A stretch of 50,329 bases of DNA from an uncultured Eubacteriales bacterium (GTDB lineage Bacteria > Bacillota > Clostridia > Peptostreptococcales > Anaerovoracaceae). The stretch lies in the NCBI GenBank assembly GCA_900545135.1, contig UQXL01000018.1, positions 1 through 50,329 on the forward strand, read 5' to 3'. Within the stretch, counting starts at the first letter, position 1. Each line of letters starts with the position of its first letter. Below are positions 40,953 through 49,158 of this stretch, piece by piece. The translations under genes and the position numbers were made by a program. The notes beneath the pieces were generated by a model. The model had not been told where the DNA came from. It saw nothing but the letters and a program-made list of their open reading frames with translations, and ran no database searches.

Positions 40953-41254
40953 ACATCGCCTCCTTTTATTTGTGTATATGTGACTTTATTGTATGCCTCA
41001 CTTGCCATGAAGTCACGACACTTACGGTCGCATGAGCCTCTTTTGCGTATCTATCTTGCGAATATTTCCACAAAATGTCTATTTCCCGCCGCACGAATTG
41101 CACTTCCACATCAAAAATGGGCAACTCCAGTGTGGAATTGCCCATTCAATTTGTAAATTATGCTGTTTTTCTCTCCGCACGGTTAAGCGCCCGGTGTATT
41201 TTCTCAAGCATCTCACGCGCAGAAGCCTTGTGCAGGAGCCTTAATATCCGCGTC
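40953..41254. other. Gap with terminator hairpin
   Basis: 302 bases. ATGGGCAA (41117-41124) pairs with TTGCCCAT (41138-41145), extended by TCCA/TGGA inside; it could end both flanking genes. Minus-strand bases about 41170-41215 read MLEKIHRALNRAERKTA as a small open frame of unknown value; no ribosome binding site. Confidence 0.55.
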
Positions 41255-41755
41255 CTAATACAGCTTCGCTCCCGCCGGGATGCGGTCGTCCACCATAAGC
41301 AGATGGAGCTTTTCTTCTCCCTCTTCACTGTGTACAGCTGATATCAGCATGCCGCAGGAATCAATACCCATCATCGGTCTAGGAGGCAGGTTTGTGATGG
41401 CAATGCAAGTCTTGCCGACCAGCTCCTCCGGCTCGTAATAAGCATGGATACCGCTCAAAATAGTTCTCTCTTCGCCGGTTCCGTCGTCCAGAGTGAATTT
41501 CAAAAGCTTCTTGGACTTAGGCACCGCTTCGCAGGCCAGAACTTTGACCGCTCTGAAATCCGACTTGGAGAAAGTCTCGAAATCGACGAAATCTTTGAAC
41601 AGCGGCTCGATCTCCACTTTAGAAAAATCTATCTTTTCAGGGCGCGCATTCTCCGCACCGCAAGCTTTCGCTACACCGCAAGCCTCTGCCGTGCAGCCAG
41701 CGCCCGCATCAGCAGCCGCTCCCTCTTCTTTCTTCGCGCTGTCCAGCGGCTTCAT
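41255..41755 (-). pseudogene. metG: MetRS C-terminal tRNA-binding domain, detached 3' part of metG
   Basis: 166 residues. The N-terminal 45 are an alanine/acidic linker. Then D-F-R-A-V-K-V-L-A-C-E-A-V-P-K-S-K-K-L-L-K, I-L-S-G-I-H-A-Y-Y and G-K-T-C-I-A-I-T-N-L-P-P-R form the EMAP/Trbp-like tRNA-binding domain that ends many bacterial methionyl-tRNA synthetases. No ribosome binding site lies before the ATG and a stop is five codons upstream, so this looks like the broken end of a longer gene cut by the mobile element. A small stand-alone tRNA-binding protein is possible. Confidence 0.6.
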
Positions 41756-41952
41756 CGTCGGGACGATTTAGGACATCGTTTCAATTCTTGCTATAACCCA
41801 ACATAGTTCAAAATAAGTCGCAAATCAGATTTTTTCAAAATCCTACTTTACTTTATTTTCGATTAGTTTCGTGGGGGCTTTGTGTAAAAATTGATGTAAA
41901 TGATGTAAATGCTTTTATCCACCAACTATGAAGTCCGTATCAATTTAATCTG

Positions 41953-43206
41953 TCAAACCGACACTTTATTATACTCATTTTTGAAGTAGGAGTCAAGACC
42001 TTCAAACTCGGACTTCCTCAGTTCCTTCGTTACATCGGTATAGATGTTAAGCGTAGTTGAAATATCTTTATGACCGAGCGTGTCCTGAATGACCTTAACA
42101 TTTACCCCTGCTTCGCACATTCTTGTTGTAAAAGTATGTCTTAAAGAATGGCAGCTAAAATGCGGGAGCAATACTTCTGCATTTTCATCTTTCAACAACT
42201 GCTCGTCGTTACAGTCACGAATAATACGGCGAATTGCTTTGTTGAGGGTTGCCTGATGTTGCGGCTGTCCGAAACGATTGATAAAGATAAAATCGGTGTA
42301 TCCGTCAACAGTCGCTTCACAATGAAGGTCAAGCAATTCCTGTCTTTCTTTTTCCATTAAAAATGCTTCTTTGACGAAACCGAGCATAGGCACTTTTCTT
42401 CTTCCTGCCGGGGTTTTGGTCGTATTAACATTGAAGTAACAGCCACGCTTACTGCCCTCGGTACGGTGGTCATAGTAAACCAGCGTGTGGTTCACATCAA
42501 TGATACCTTCTTCCAAATCAATATCGCACCATCTTAACCCTGTAACCTCTCCAACACGAAGTCCCGTACCAATCATAACCGCAAACACCGGATACCAATA
42601 CTTTGATGTCGGAGAGTTTTTCAGATAGTCAAGAAACAACTCTTGCTCCGGCTTTGTTAAGGCTCTACGCTTCTCGGTCTGAAAACAATGGGACTGTTTC
42701 AACTCTTTAAGCACATTGTTTGACGGGTTATTCCTGATGTAGTCATCATCGACCGCCATATCCAAAATCTGATGGAGAACCGTATGAATATTATCAATGG
42801 TTGCCGGCTTCAGATGGCGTTCGTCTGCAAGGTAATTATAGAACCTCTTTATATCTGTTTTTCTCAGAGAAGATACAGTCTTTGAACCTATCTGATGACG
42901 GACAAAGGTCTCATACATATACTTGTAGTTTTCAAAGGTGTTGTTTTTCAGTCCTCGCTTCAAATCCTTCCAAAGCTCATATATGTCATTGACCGTTGTG
43001 TAACGAGCTTCTGCCTTAATGCCATCGCTCTTGTCTTTTGCGATTTGTTCCTCTTTGTATCGCAGTTCATCAAGTGTCTTGGCATACACATAACGCCTTT
43101 TGTGGTTGGCGTCCGTCCAACTGAAATGGTATGTACCATCGGCTCTCTGTGATTCGCCTGTGCGAAGCACTACTCTTGATTTGTCTTTTCTTTTTGTTCT
43201 TGGCAT
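41953..43206 (-). CDS. int: Tn916-family tyrosine integrase
   Basis: 417 residues from ATG 43206, preceded by AAGGGAGG. N-terminal arm-binding domain (M-P-R-T-K-R-K-D), a SAM-like core-binding domain and the catalytic domain: Arg in GTGLRVGEVTGL, HSLRH with His and Arg, a later L-G-H-K-D and the nucleophile Tyr in N-I-Y-T-D-V. It excises and inserts the element. It is the last gene in the leftward unit. Confidence 0.95.
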   Translation of the reverse strand: MPRTKRKDKSRVVLRTGESQRADGTYHFSWTDANHKRRYVYAKTLDELRYKEEQIAKDKSDGIKAEARYTTVNDIYELWKDLKRGLKNNTFENYKYMYETFVRHQIGSKTVSSLRKTDIKRFYNYLADERHLKPATIDNIHTVLHQILDMAVDDDYIRNNPSNNVLKELKQSHCFQTEKRRALTKPEQELFLDYLKNSPTSKYWYPVFAVMIGTGLRVGEVTGLRWCDIDLEEGIIDVNHTLVYYDHRTEGSKRGCYFNVNTTKTPAGRRKVPMLGFVKEAFLMEKERQELLDLHCEATVDGYTDFIFINRFGQPQHQATLNKAIRRIIRDCNDEQLLKDENAEVLLPHFSCHSLRHTFTTRMCEAGVNVKVIQDTLGHKDISTTLNIYTDVTKELRKSEFEGLDSYFKNEYNKVSV

Positions 43207-43219
43207 AATTTTTCCTCCC

Positions 43220-43459
43220 TTAAATGCGAAATTGCTTATCAAGATAATCAATAAATTTGTCTCGGATTACACAGACCTGAACACCGTTAGTAACAGCAAA
43301 GGGACAATCACCCTTCATTATGATTTGCCTGATTTTTGTCCTACCTATACCGGTGTACTCGGCTGCTTCCTCAACAGTTAGAACATTCTTCTCCCAAAAG
43401 GGAGCTTTTTCTTTACGCTTTTCGAGTAAGGCTCTGTAAGCTAAAACACCGTTGTCCAT
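43220..43459 (-). CDS. xis: Excisionase-like (Xis) HTH protein 1
   Basis: 79 residues. Contains LTVEEAAEYTGIGRTKIRQI, a winged-helix MerR/excisionase fold, then D-C-P-F-A-V and R-D-K-F-I-D-Y-L. This is nearest to the integrase, and the Tn916 Xis position, so it is the best candidate for the true directionality factor. Ends 14 bases before the integrase start. Confidence 0.8.
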   Translation of the reverse strand: MDNGVLAYRALLEKRKEKAPFWEKNVLTVEEAAEYTGIGRTKIRQIIMKGDCPFAVTNGVQVCVIRDKFIDYLDKQFRI

Positions 43460-43471
43460 AAGCCCTCCTTC

Positions 43472-43708
43472 CTATATTGAGTACATTTTCTCAATGTACT
43501 CATCAAAAACTCGTCTCTTAATCATTCGTCTGTTTCCTACCCACAGCACGAACGGACATTTTTCTTGGCTTGTCATCTCATAAAGTTTGTCTCTGCCTAT
43601 GCCTGTGTAAGCGGTCGCTTCATCAATCGTAAGGTAAGGCTTAACCCAAACCGGCACGGTTTCCACCCGATTGCCTGAATTATTCAATTCAGTCTGCTTA
43701 TTTCCCAT
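43472..43708 (-). CDS. Excisionase-like HTH protein 2
   Basis: 78 residues from ATG 43708 with GGAGGTGG upstream. Contains LTIDEATAYTGIGRDKLYEM and C-P-F-V-L-W-V-G-N-R-R-M-I-K-R-R-V-F-D, similar to the paralogues on either side. Probably binds DNA near attachment sites or promoters. Confidence 0.75.
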   Translation of the reverse strand: MGNKQTELNNSGNRVETVPVWVKPYLTIDEATAYTGIGRDKLYEMTSQEKCPFVLWVGNRRMIKRRVFDEYIEKMYSI

Positions 43709-43721
43709 AACACCACCTCCG

Positions 43722-43943
43722 TCAGAGGGAATACTGCGATGACAGGTATTCCTCAAATTGTTTTCTTTTAATCAATCGCTTTGCTCCGTTCCAAAGAACG
43801 AAAGGACAATCTTCGCTATTCGATAGTTCTTTTATCTTTGATGTGCCAATGCCCGAATATTCCGAAGCTTCTTCAACCGTAAGATTCATTTTCTTCCAAA
43901 TTGGGACACTCGGCATATTGGATTTAAGCTGTTTGTCAGACAT
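43722..43943 (-). CDS. Excisionase-like HTH protein 3
   Basis: 73 residues. Contains LTVEEASEYSGIGTSKIKEL and C-P-F-V-L-W-N-G-A-K-R-L-I-K-R-K-Q-F, the same fold. It starts 14 bases upstream of paralogue 2. Confidence 0.75.
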   Translation of the reverse strand: MSDKQLKSNMPSVPIWKKMNLTVEEASEYSGIGTSKIKELSNSEDCPFVLWNGAKRLIKRKQFEEYLSSQYSL

Positions 43944-44039
43944 ACGCTGTAACCTCCTTCCTTTGGTGATTACAGCATACTCAAAAGTCTGCGGTAAGCC
44001 AATTATGCGAATCGGCTCATCGCAGACTTGACTTTTTTC

Positions 44040-44261
44040 TTAAATCGAGTATTGCCTTTCGATAAATTCGTCAAAGACTTTCCTTTTAATCATTCTTCTG
44101 CTACCAATCCAAAGAACAAAAGGACAATCCTGACTTTCCGTCATTTCATAGAGTTTTCCCATTCCAATACCGGAATAAGCTGCCGCCTCCTCAATAGACA
44201 GGTTTGGTTTACACCAAAGAGGAATATCGTAACGCTTCTTCTTTTCACTGCTATTTGACAT
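44040..44261 (-). CDS. Excisionase-like HTH protein 4
   Basis: 73 residues from ATG 44261, with AAGGGG upstream; a longer frame overlaps the toxin gene. Contains LSIEEAAAYSGIGMGKLYEM and C-P-F-V-L-W-I-G-S-R-R-M-I-K-R-K-V-F-D. It is 97 bases from paralogue 3 and overlaps the toxin end by 11 bases. Confidence 0.75.
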   Translation of the reverse strand: MSNSSEKKKRYDIPLWCKPNLSIEEAAAYSGIGMGKLYEMTESQDCPFVLWIGSRRMIKRKVFDEFIERQYSI

Positions 44262-44814
44262 TCCTGCACCCCTTTCCTTTGACCGAGGTGCGTTTGTCAT
44301 AAACGATATAATCCCAACCGCTGTTATTACACTTATCGCAGTTGTCTTTGCTTTTAGCAAAAGGGTCAAGACGCCTGACAATATAATTTGGGTCGTGGAT
44401 ATAGTCGCTCAGGCACTTGGGACATAAGCAGCGAACATCTCCGTTTCTGTCTGTGTTGTAAATCCATAAACCGAAAGTCTTTTTAAGAGCTGCGTTAATT
44501 TGCTTCCAAAGCCTTTCGTCGTTTACCGAACCAATGTAGTCTGTCAGTTCGTCCTTATTGACGGTTTGTATCTGTTCAAGAAGAACCATTGACGGCTTCT
44601 TCAGACCGAAGTCCTCACCCAAAATGATGTGTGAAGGAAGATACTTCTTTTTCATCACAGCCGTAACAGCAGCAACAATAATTGTCGGAGCATTTGCATT
44701 AAAGTTGTCCGCCTGAATTACCATTACAGGTCTCTCTCCCGACTGGACAGACCCCTCTCTTTTTCCAAAATCGTAGTAGAATAAATCTCCACGCTGAATT
44801 TCTTTTTTCTGCAT
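44251..44814 (-). CDS. PemK/MazF-family toxin with C-terminal zinc ribbon
   Basis: 187 residues from ATG 44814 with GAGAGG upstream. MazF fold: Q-R-G-D-L-F-Y-Y-D-F and the RPVMVIQADNFN strand, then V-A-A-V-T-A, Y-L-P-S-H and L-L-E-Q-I-Q-T, the usual RNase core. The last about 55 residues hold C-L-C-P-K-C and C-D-K-C, a zinc ribbon not present in ordinary MazF. No obvious antitoxin gene precedes it, so control may be by the ICE regulators or by a partner elsewhere. Probably an mRNA endoribonuclease. Confidence 0.8.
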   Translation of the reverse strand: MQKKEIQRGDLFYYDFGKREGSVQSGERPVMVIQADNFNANAPTIIVAAVTAVMKKKYLPSHIILGEDFGLKKPSMVLLEQIQTVNKDELTDYIGSVNDERLWKQINAALKKTFGLWIYNTDRNGDVRCLCPKCLSDYIHDPNYIVRRLDPFAKSKDNCDKCNNSGWDYIVYDKRTSVKGKGCRNVK

Positions 44815-44923
44815 ATATGTATAACCTCTCTGTTCATTTAGTTTTGAAAGTGCATTTCTTATCCGGACTTGAAATAACCCCTTCACTCATTTGGACAAAG
44901 GGGGTCAAAATGCACACCCAAAA

Positions 44924-45508
44924 TCAGAGGTTTTCATAAAATTTCTTGAAATTTTTTCTTGCGGCAGCAATCGACTTATCTACAACGCTGTAATATACGC
45001 CTTCTTCCTTTGCGATTTTTCTTGAACTCATACCTAATAAAATCGCTTTAATCAGTCTTTCTCTCTGAACAGGTTTCAGCATTTCCAATACCTTTCTGAC
45101 TTTCGCAATTTCCAACTGGCGAAGCTGTTCCTTTTCTTCCTCAATCCGTTCTTCTTCCGCTTGCTCAAACGGGTCAACAAACGGAGTAATCAGTTCCCGG
45201 TGGAATTGTTCAGAGATGTCATCTTCATACCCGTACACATCGATTGTTCTTTTTGCTCGCTTTTCGTACTTATCGTTGTTTCTGTATGACTCGTCAATCA
45301 CTTCGCCCTGAGCCATAGAAAGCAGAATGAACGGAGTGTACCGACGGATAACATCAGGGTATTTAACCCACAATTCTTCTTCCGCCAGTTCTGTTACAAT
45401 CGCCCATTTCTCCGTGCCGGTGTAACCGTGGTATTCATACCGCAGATTGATGAGTTTGCAGTCGTTCGCAAATAATAATTCCTGTTGTTCTAATGTAAGT
45501 TTTGTCAT
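44924..45508 (-). CDS. Sigma-like transcriptional regulator of the ICE
   Basis: 194 residues with AAGGAG upstream. Residues 150-190 form a region-4-like helix-turn-helix: KPVQRERLIKAILLGMSSRK then I-A-K-E-E-G-V-Y-Y-S-V-V-D-K-S-I. The middle is a highly charged coiled coil. It resembles the sigma-70-like proteins of Tn916-type ICEs that activate the recombination/toxin genes. It follows a leader peptide and terminator, so is probably attenuated. Confidence 0.7.
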   Translation of the reverse strand: MTKLTLEQQELLFANDCKLINLRYEYHGYTGTEKWAIVTELAEEELWVKYPDVIRRYTPFILLSMAQGEVIDESYRNNDKYEKRAKRTIDVYGYEDDISEQFHRELITPFVDPFEQAEEERIEEEKEQLRQLEIAKVRKVLEMLKPVQRERLIKAILLGMSSRKIAKEEGVYYSVVDKSIAAARKNFKKFYENL

Positions 45509-45566
45509 TGTCGTAATCTCCTTAAATTTGAATTTTTGAATTTGGTTGAAATCAAAAATTCGGAGA

Positions 45567-45608
45567 TTACGGATACTTGGCGATATGTGCCAGCCACTTA
45601 TATGTCAC
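45567..45608 (-). promoter_or_regulatory. 13-residue leader peptide before the sigma-like gene
   Basis: GTG at 45608, then TYKWLAHIAKYP and TAA (45567-45569). Its ribosome binding site AAAGGAGC lies inside a GCTCC-GGAGC hairpin (45615-45629). Placed between an upstream terminator and the sigma-like gene, it resembles a regulatory leader. Confidence 0.5.
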
Positions 45609-45632
45609 GGTCTTGCTCCTTTCGGGAGCGAC

Positions 45633-45692
45633 AAAAAAGCCGGACACCAAGAACATTAGGATATTTCTATCCCTTAATTCTCAGCGTCCGGC
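45633..45692 (-). terminator. Rho-independent terminator upstream of the sigma-like gene
   Basis: GCCGGAC (45639-45645) and GTCCGGC (45686-45692) form a stem with a 40-base loop. On the minus strand a TTTTTT run (45633-45638) follows. It separates the Com-like gene and the leader peptide from the sigma-like gene, so readthrough must be controlled. Confidence 0.75.
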
Positions 45693-45752
45693 AATTTGAT
45701 GACTCAAGAGCTTTCGCTCAAGGACTCGTGGCTCGGTACATCTGTCCGATAT

Positions 45753-45950
45753 TTAATTGTTCGCTCTGTTACTACTTCTTGTTAATCTGTATTTGACCGT
45801 TCCCTTGCGTAGGGATAGGTCAACCTCTACTACTCTGTGGCAGTTCGGACATTTCAGTTCAATAACGCCTGTTGTCATTGTTACCTTGTCAAAAATACGC
45901 CAGCCACAGTTTTTGCACCTTACGATTATCTTTTGTTCCAACGATTTCAT
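45753..45950 (-). CDS. Com-like zinc-ribbon protein
   Basis: 65 residues: I-V-R-C-K-N-C-G-W-R-I-F-D-K-V and I-E-L-K-C-P-N-C-H-R, a two-pair cysteine zinc ribbon as in phage Mu Com translational regulators. The rest is a basic tail. The gene overlaps the ImmA-like gene upstream. Confidence 0.65.
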   Translation of the reverse strand: MKSLEQKIIVRCKNCGWRIFDKVTMTTGVIELKCPNCHRVVEVDLSLRKGTVKYRLTRSSNRANN

Positions 45951-46678
45951 AGCTCGCTCACCTCCGGATAAACCGTAACCAAATCAAAAGGATTATCAAG
46001 ATACTCCTTTTTCAGTAGTCCGAGCTGTTTCATTCGTATGGCAAGTGCTTTTTTGGAACACCCTAAAAAATCGGCAAGTGCGTCAAACCTTTTATATACG
46101 CCCGGAAAGTATATCTTGTTCAGACACTCAATCTTTTCTCCGAGACTGAACAGATACATTCCCTGCTTTATAAGGTTTTCGGGAAGAAGGATAGCTGCTC
46201 CAAGCGTATTTGCCTGCCATTCCTCCCAATCGGATATAGGCTTATTCCTCTCGGAATTTGCCTTGTAATAATGTACTCCGGCAGATTTCTGTGTCACGCC
46301 GTAATCATTTGGGAACAACATCTTGAATATCTGATGGCTGCCCTCGTGCATTAAGGTAAAGTTCTTTCTGCCTTTCAGCTTGCTGTCAAAGTTCAAGTCC
46401 TTTTCCACGAGAACGGTTTTTCCGTCCAAAAAGAAAAAGGCTTCGTTATCATCATCTTCAAATACCTGAACACCCATTTCCGTAAATGAGGTCATTCCGA
46501 GAATACTCCCGTCATAGGATAGGTGCTGGTATTCGACATTCAAGCCGAGAACCTTCTCCAAGAGAAGCTCCGGGTCAATTCTGTATATTTGTGTGTTACG
46601 GACATCGGGAAGTGCCATATATGCCTGAACATATTTGTCGGCAATCGCTTCGATGTCAAATCTCGATAAATGTTTCAA
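45947..46678 (-). CDS. ImmA/IrrE-family metallopeptidase (second copy in the ICE)
   Basis: 243 residues. Zinc motif in FTLMHEGSHQIF gives HExxH. The N-terminal D-I-E-A-I-A-D-K-Y-V-Q-A-Y helix and C-terminal K-A-L-A-I-R-M-K-Q-L-G-L are DNA-binding-like. It may cleave another regulator, possibly the XRE repressor at 48648, and adds to the separate ImmA next to that repressor. Coupled to the Com-like gene. Confidence 0.75.
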   Translation of the reverse strand: MKHLSRFDIEAIADKYVQAYMALPDVRNTQIYRIDPELLLEKVLGLNVEYQHLSYDGSILGMTSFTEMGVQVFEDDDNEAFFFLDGKTVLVEKDLNFDSKLKGRKNFTLMHEGSHQIFKMLFPNDYGVTQKSAGVHYYKANSERNKPISDWEEWQANTLGAAILLPENLIKQGMYLFSLGEKIECLNKIYFPGVYKRFDALADFLGCSKKALAIRMKQLGLLKKEYLDNPFDLVTVYPEVSEL

Positions 46679-46697
46679 GTTACAAAACCTCCTACCA

Positions 46698-46949
46698 TTA
46701 GGATTTTGCTTCTACAAACCACTTTCCGTTTTCTTCGTCGAACAGAAATGTGGGCTTGCCGCAAATCTGTACCGTGTAGCGGATACCGGTTCCTCCGACT
46801 TTGGTGGAAGCCGCACGGCATTTCTGAATTACACGGTCTATCTCATATTTTTCATCATTCTCAAACTTGATGAAATTCGGACGAGCCGTCCCATCAGGTC
46901 TGTGTGTTACATTTACTTCAACATAAACTTTTCTTCTATCGGATTCCAT
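46698..46949 (-). CDS. Conserved ICE protein of unknown function
   Basis: 83 residues with V-N-V-T-H-R-P-D-G-T-A-R-P-N-F and G-G-T-G-I-R-Y-T-V-Q-I-C-G-K, a beta-rich pattern. It lies two bases after the preceding gene on the same strand. Seen in similar ICE regulatory operons, function unknown to me. Confidence 0.55.
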   Translation of the reverse strand: MESDRRKVYVEVNVTHRPDGTARPNFIKFENDEKYEIDRVIQKCRAASTKVGGTGIRYTVQICGKPTFLFDEENGKWFVEAKS

Positions 46950-46951
46950 TT

Positions 46952-47251
46952 TTATACCTCGTAATTTCTCAAAGTCAAAACTAATCTTCCCAAGTGCTTG
47001 TATCCGTCGATGTTCTTATCCGACACCCTGTACTTGGGTCGGTCATCTCCGGCAGTATTGATGTAACAGGAAAGCCTTCCTTTCTTAAAGCGTTTTTTCC
47101 GGTCAAAGAAAAGAAACATTCCCTCATATATACCGTAGTCGGTAAAATGGTTTCCGCCGTCCGCACGAAAGATAACAATATCTTCGCTGCACCCCTGCAA
47201 AAAGCAGTCGGGCATCGTAACATAAGCCGTAACCTCTTTTTCGTCAATCAC
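46952..47251 (-). CDS. S24-like (LexA fold) small protein, unknown role
   Basis: 99 residues with D-I-V-I-F-R-A-D-G-G-N-H-F-T-D-Y-G-I-Y-E-G-M-F-L-F-F-D and later G-Y-K-H-L-G-R-L-V-L-T-L, similar to the beta fold of S24/UmuD-type proteins but without a clear Ser-Lys dyad. Next to the Y-family polymerase, it might play a UmuD-like role (inference). Function unproven. Confidence 0.5.
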   Translation of the reverse strand: MIDEKEVTAYVTMPDCFLQGCSEDIVIFRADGGNHFTDYGIYEGMFLFFDRKKRFKKGRLSCYINTAGDDRPKYRVSDKNIDGYKHLGRLVLTLRNYEV

Positions 47252-47263
47252 ATTTAGCCCTCC

Positions 47264-48499
47264 TTAACCAACCATACCTGTCGGCATAGTGATTTCAGCT
47301 TTTTCCGGTGGTAGCCGCAAGTTCTGACACAGAACCCCATTCCTTATGCTGTCCTTTCCGAAACGCCGTCTGATTTCTTCAACACACTTTTCCATTCTCT
47401 CCAGTTTGTCCTGCTTGGCAGCGTCCATAAACATATCTATTTGACGGGGCGTGTCTTGTGGAACAAGATTTATGGCTTGTACCGTCACAGAACGGATAGG
47501 GTTGTTCCACCCATATCTTTTTTCAAATAACTGAAAAGCGGTCTTTGCAATAATCATCGGAGACTGTGTAGGAAGTGCAATCTTCGTCTGCCATTGCCTT
47601 GTATTGAGTGTGTTGTCTCTAATATGTATTGCGACACCTTCTGCACTCAGTCCGTGAACACGGAGCTTGTGTCCAATGTCTTGGGTCAATTCGAGAAACA
47701 CGGGCCACACCTGCTCCGGTTTCTCTAAGTCTGCTACTGTTGTTATACCGTGTCCTACGCTTTTTATAGGGGAAACGAAGTCTTTCTTGGCAACAAGGGA
47801 AAGGTCGTTGCCGTTGGCATAGTTCCATAAAACTACTCCGTTCTTTCCTAATCTTCTGCGTAAGAACTCAGGGTCGGTATTCGCTAAATCCCCGATGGTA
47901 CGAATACAATAGCTGTCAAGCACTCGCTGGGTTGCCCGTCCTACACCGAGCAGGTCAGCGGCAGGAAGTCCCCAAATCTTTTCTCTGAATGTGTCCTTTG
48001 GTATCACGGTTACTGCGTCCGGTTTCTTCATATCCGAGCCGAGCTTCGCAAATATCTTATTAAAGGAAACACCCACAGAAATCGTCAAGCCGAGTTCAAA
48101 CTTCATAGTCTCACGAATTTCATTTGCCACCTTTTCCGGCGAACCGAAAAGGCTTTCTGTCCCGCTAATATCCAACCAACATTCGTCCATACCATACGGT
48201 TCTACTTGGTCTGTATATCGCTCATAAACGCTTCTCGCAAGCTTTGAGTATTTGATATACTCCTCATAATGGGGCGGTACTACAACCAAGTCCTTGCACT
48301 TCTGTTTAGCCTGCCATACTGCGTCCCCGGTTTTCACATCAAAAGCCTTTGCTTTGTAGTTCTTTGCAAGCACGATACCGTGTCGTTCCTCCACAGAGCC
48401 GCAGACAGCAATCGGATATTTCTTCAATGCGGGGTCGAGCATACATTCGACGCTGGCATAGAAGTTATTCATATCACAATGAAGTATGCTTCGTAACAT
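47264..48499 (-). CDS. Y-family DNA polymerase (UmuC/DinB-like)
   Basis: 411 residues with a GGGGG-type site before ATG 48499. N-terminal CDMNNFYASVEC and catalytic DECWLDISG, then V-G-V-S-F-N-K-I-F-A-K-L-G-S-D-M and L-G-V-G-R-A-T (helix-hairpin-helix), mark a Y-family translesion polymerase. No beta-clamp motif is obvious at the C-terminus. First gene of the leftward ICE unit, under the strong controlled promoter, so it is likely made when the repressor is cleaved. Confidence 0.9.
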   Translation of the reverse strand: MLRSILHCDMNNFYASVECMLDPALKKYPIAVCGSVEERHGIVLAKNYKAKAFDVKTGDAVWQAKQKCKDLVVVPPHYEEYIKYSKLARSVYERYTDQVEPYGMDECWLDISGTESLFGSPEKVANEIRETMKFELGLTISVGVSFNKIFAKLGSDMKKPDAVTVIPKDTFREKIWGLPAADLLGVGRATQRVLDSYCIRTIGDLANTDPEFLRRRLGKNGVVLWNYANGNDLSLVAKKDFVSPIKSVGHGITTVADLEKPEQVWPVFLELTQDIGHKLRVHGLSAEGVAIHIRDNTLNTRQWQTKIALPTQSPMIIAKTAFQLFEKRYGWNNPIRSVTVQAINLVPQDTPRQIDMFMDAAKQDKLERMEKCVEEIRRRFGKDSIRNGVLCQNLRLPPEKAEITMPTGMVG

Positions 48500-48512
48500 T
48501 TTTAGAACCCCC

Positions 48513-48541
48513 TTGACATTTTGGGTAGTTTGGTGTACACT
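48513..48541 (+). promoter_or_regulatory. Rightward promoter of the ICE repressor gene
   Basis: TTGACA (48513-48518), 17 bases, TACACT (48536-48541). Reads toward the XRE repressor at 48648 and passes the operators. Confidence 0.65.
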
Positions 48542-48547
48542 ATGTGT

Positions 48548-48617
48548 AGTTCAACTTCCCAATTCATATTATATACACTTCAACTGTACTTGTCAAGAGC
48601 AAATGGGTAGTTCAACT
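48548..48617. promoter_or_regulatory. Three AGTTCAACT operators between divergent ICE genes
   Basis: AGTTCAACT (AGTT-C-AACT palindrome) at 48548-48556 and 48609-48617, and ACTTCAACT at 48577-48585. The middle copy is inside the spacer of the leftward promoter. Probably bound by the XRE repressor. Confidence 0.75.
48568..48596 (-). promoter_or_regulatory. Leftward consensus promoter of the polymerase/integrase unit
   Basis: On the minus strand TTGACA (48591-48596) and TATAAT (48568-48573) are separated by 17 bases, with an operator in the spacer. This drives the Y-family polymerase and possibly the whole leftward unit. Confidence 0.85.
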
Positions 48618-48647
48618 GTAAATATTCTTTTAAGGAGTGAAATCACA

Positions 48648-49058
48648 ATGACATTCGGTGAAAAAGTCAAGGCTGAAAGAACAAAGCTTGGTATGAGTCA
48701 AGATGAGTTGGCAGCTAAAATCGGCGTAACCCGACGCATAATTGGTTCTTATGAAAATGATAAATCCCGTCCGAGAGGAATGGAAAGATATAAGAAACTG
48801 GCAGAATCCTTAAATGTAAATGTGAATTATCTGCTGTCTGAGGATGACGCTTTCATCGCCGATGTAGAGGATAAGTACGGACGCAGAGGAGCAAGACAGG
48901 CTCAGGAGTTGCTTGCAGAAGTTACCGGTCTGTTTGCCGGCGGCGAAATGGCTGACGAGGATATGCGTGAAATGGTTGACGCCATTCAGGAAGCATATCT
49001 CATAGCAAAGAAAAACAATAAAAAATACACCCCGAAGAAATACCGCAAAGACGAGTAA
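48648..49058 (+). CDS. ICE XRE repressor
   Basis: 136 residues from ATG 48648 with AAGGAG upstream; a longer frame to 48486 crosses the promoters. Helix-turn-helix: K-L-G-M-S-Q-D-E-L-A-A-K-I-G-V-T-R-R-I-I-G-S-Y-E-N-D-K-S-R-P. The C-terminal K-Y-T-P-K-K-Y-R-K-D-E tail is basic and echoes the prophage repressor's tail. Together with the following ImmA-type peptidase it controls the divergent unit. Confidence 0.85.
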   Translation: MTFGEKVKAERTKLGMSQDELAAKIGVTRRIIGSYENDKSRPRGMERYKKLAESLNVNVNYLLSEDDAFIADVEDKYGRRGARQAQELLAEVTGLFAGGEMADEDMREMVDAIQEAYLIAKKNNKKYTPKKYRKDE

Positions 49059-49158
49059 TCCTCAAAGTGAACTAAGTCCAATATATGGGACATATAATAG
49101 TTTATAATTTATTATAGGGTTAATATCCGATATACTATAATATGGGAGGTGAGCCGGA

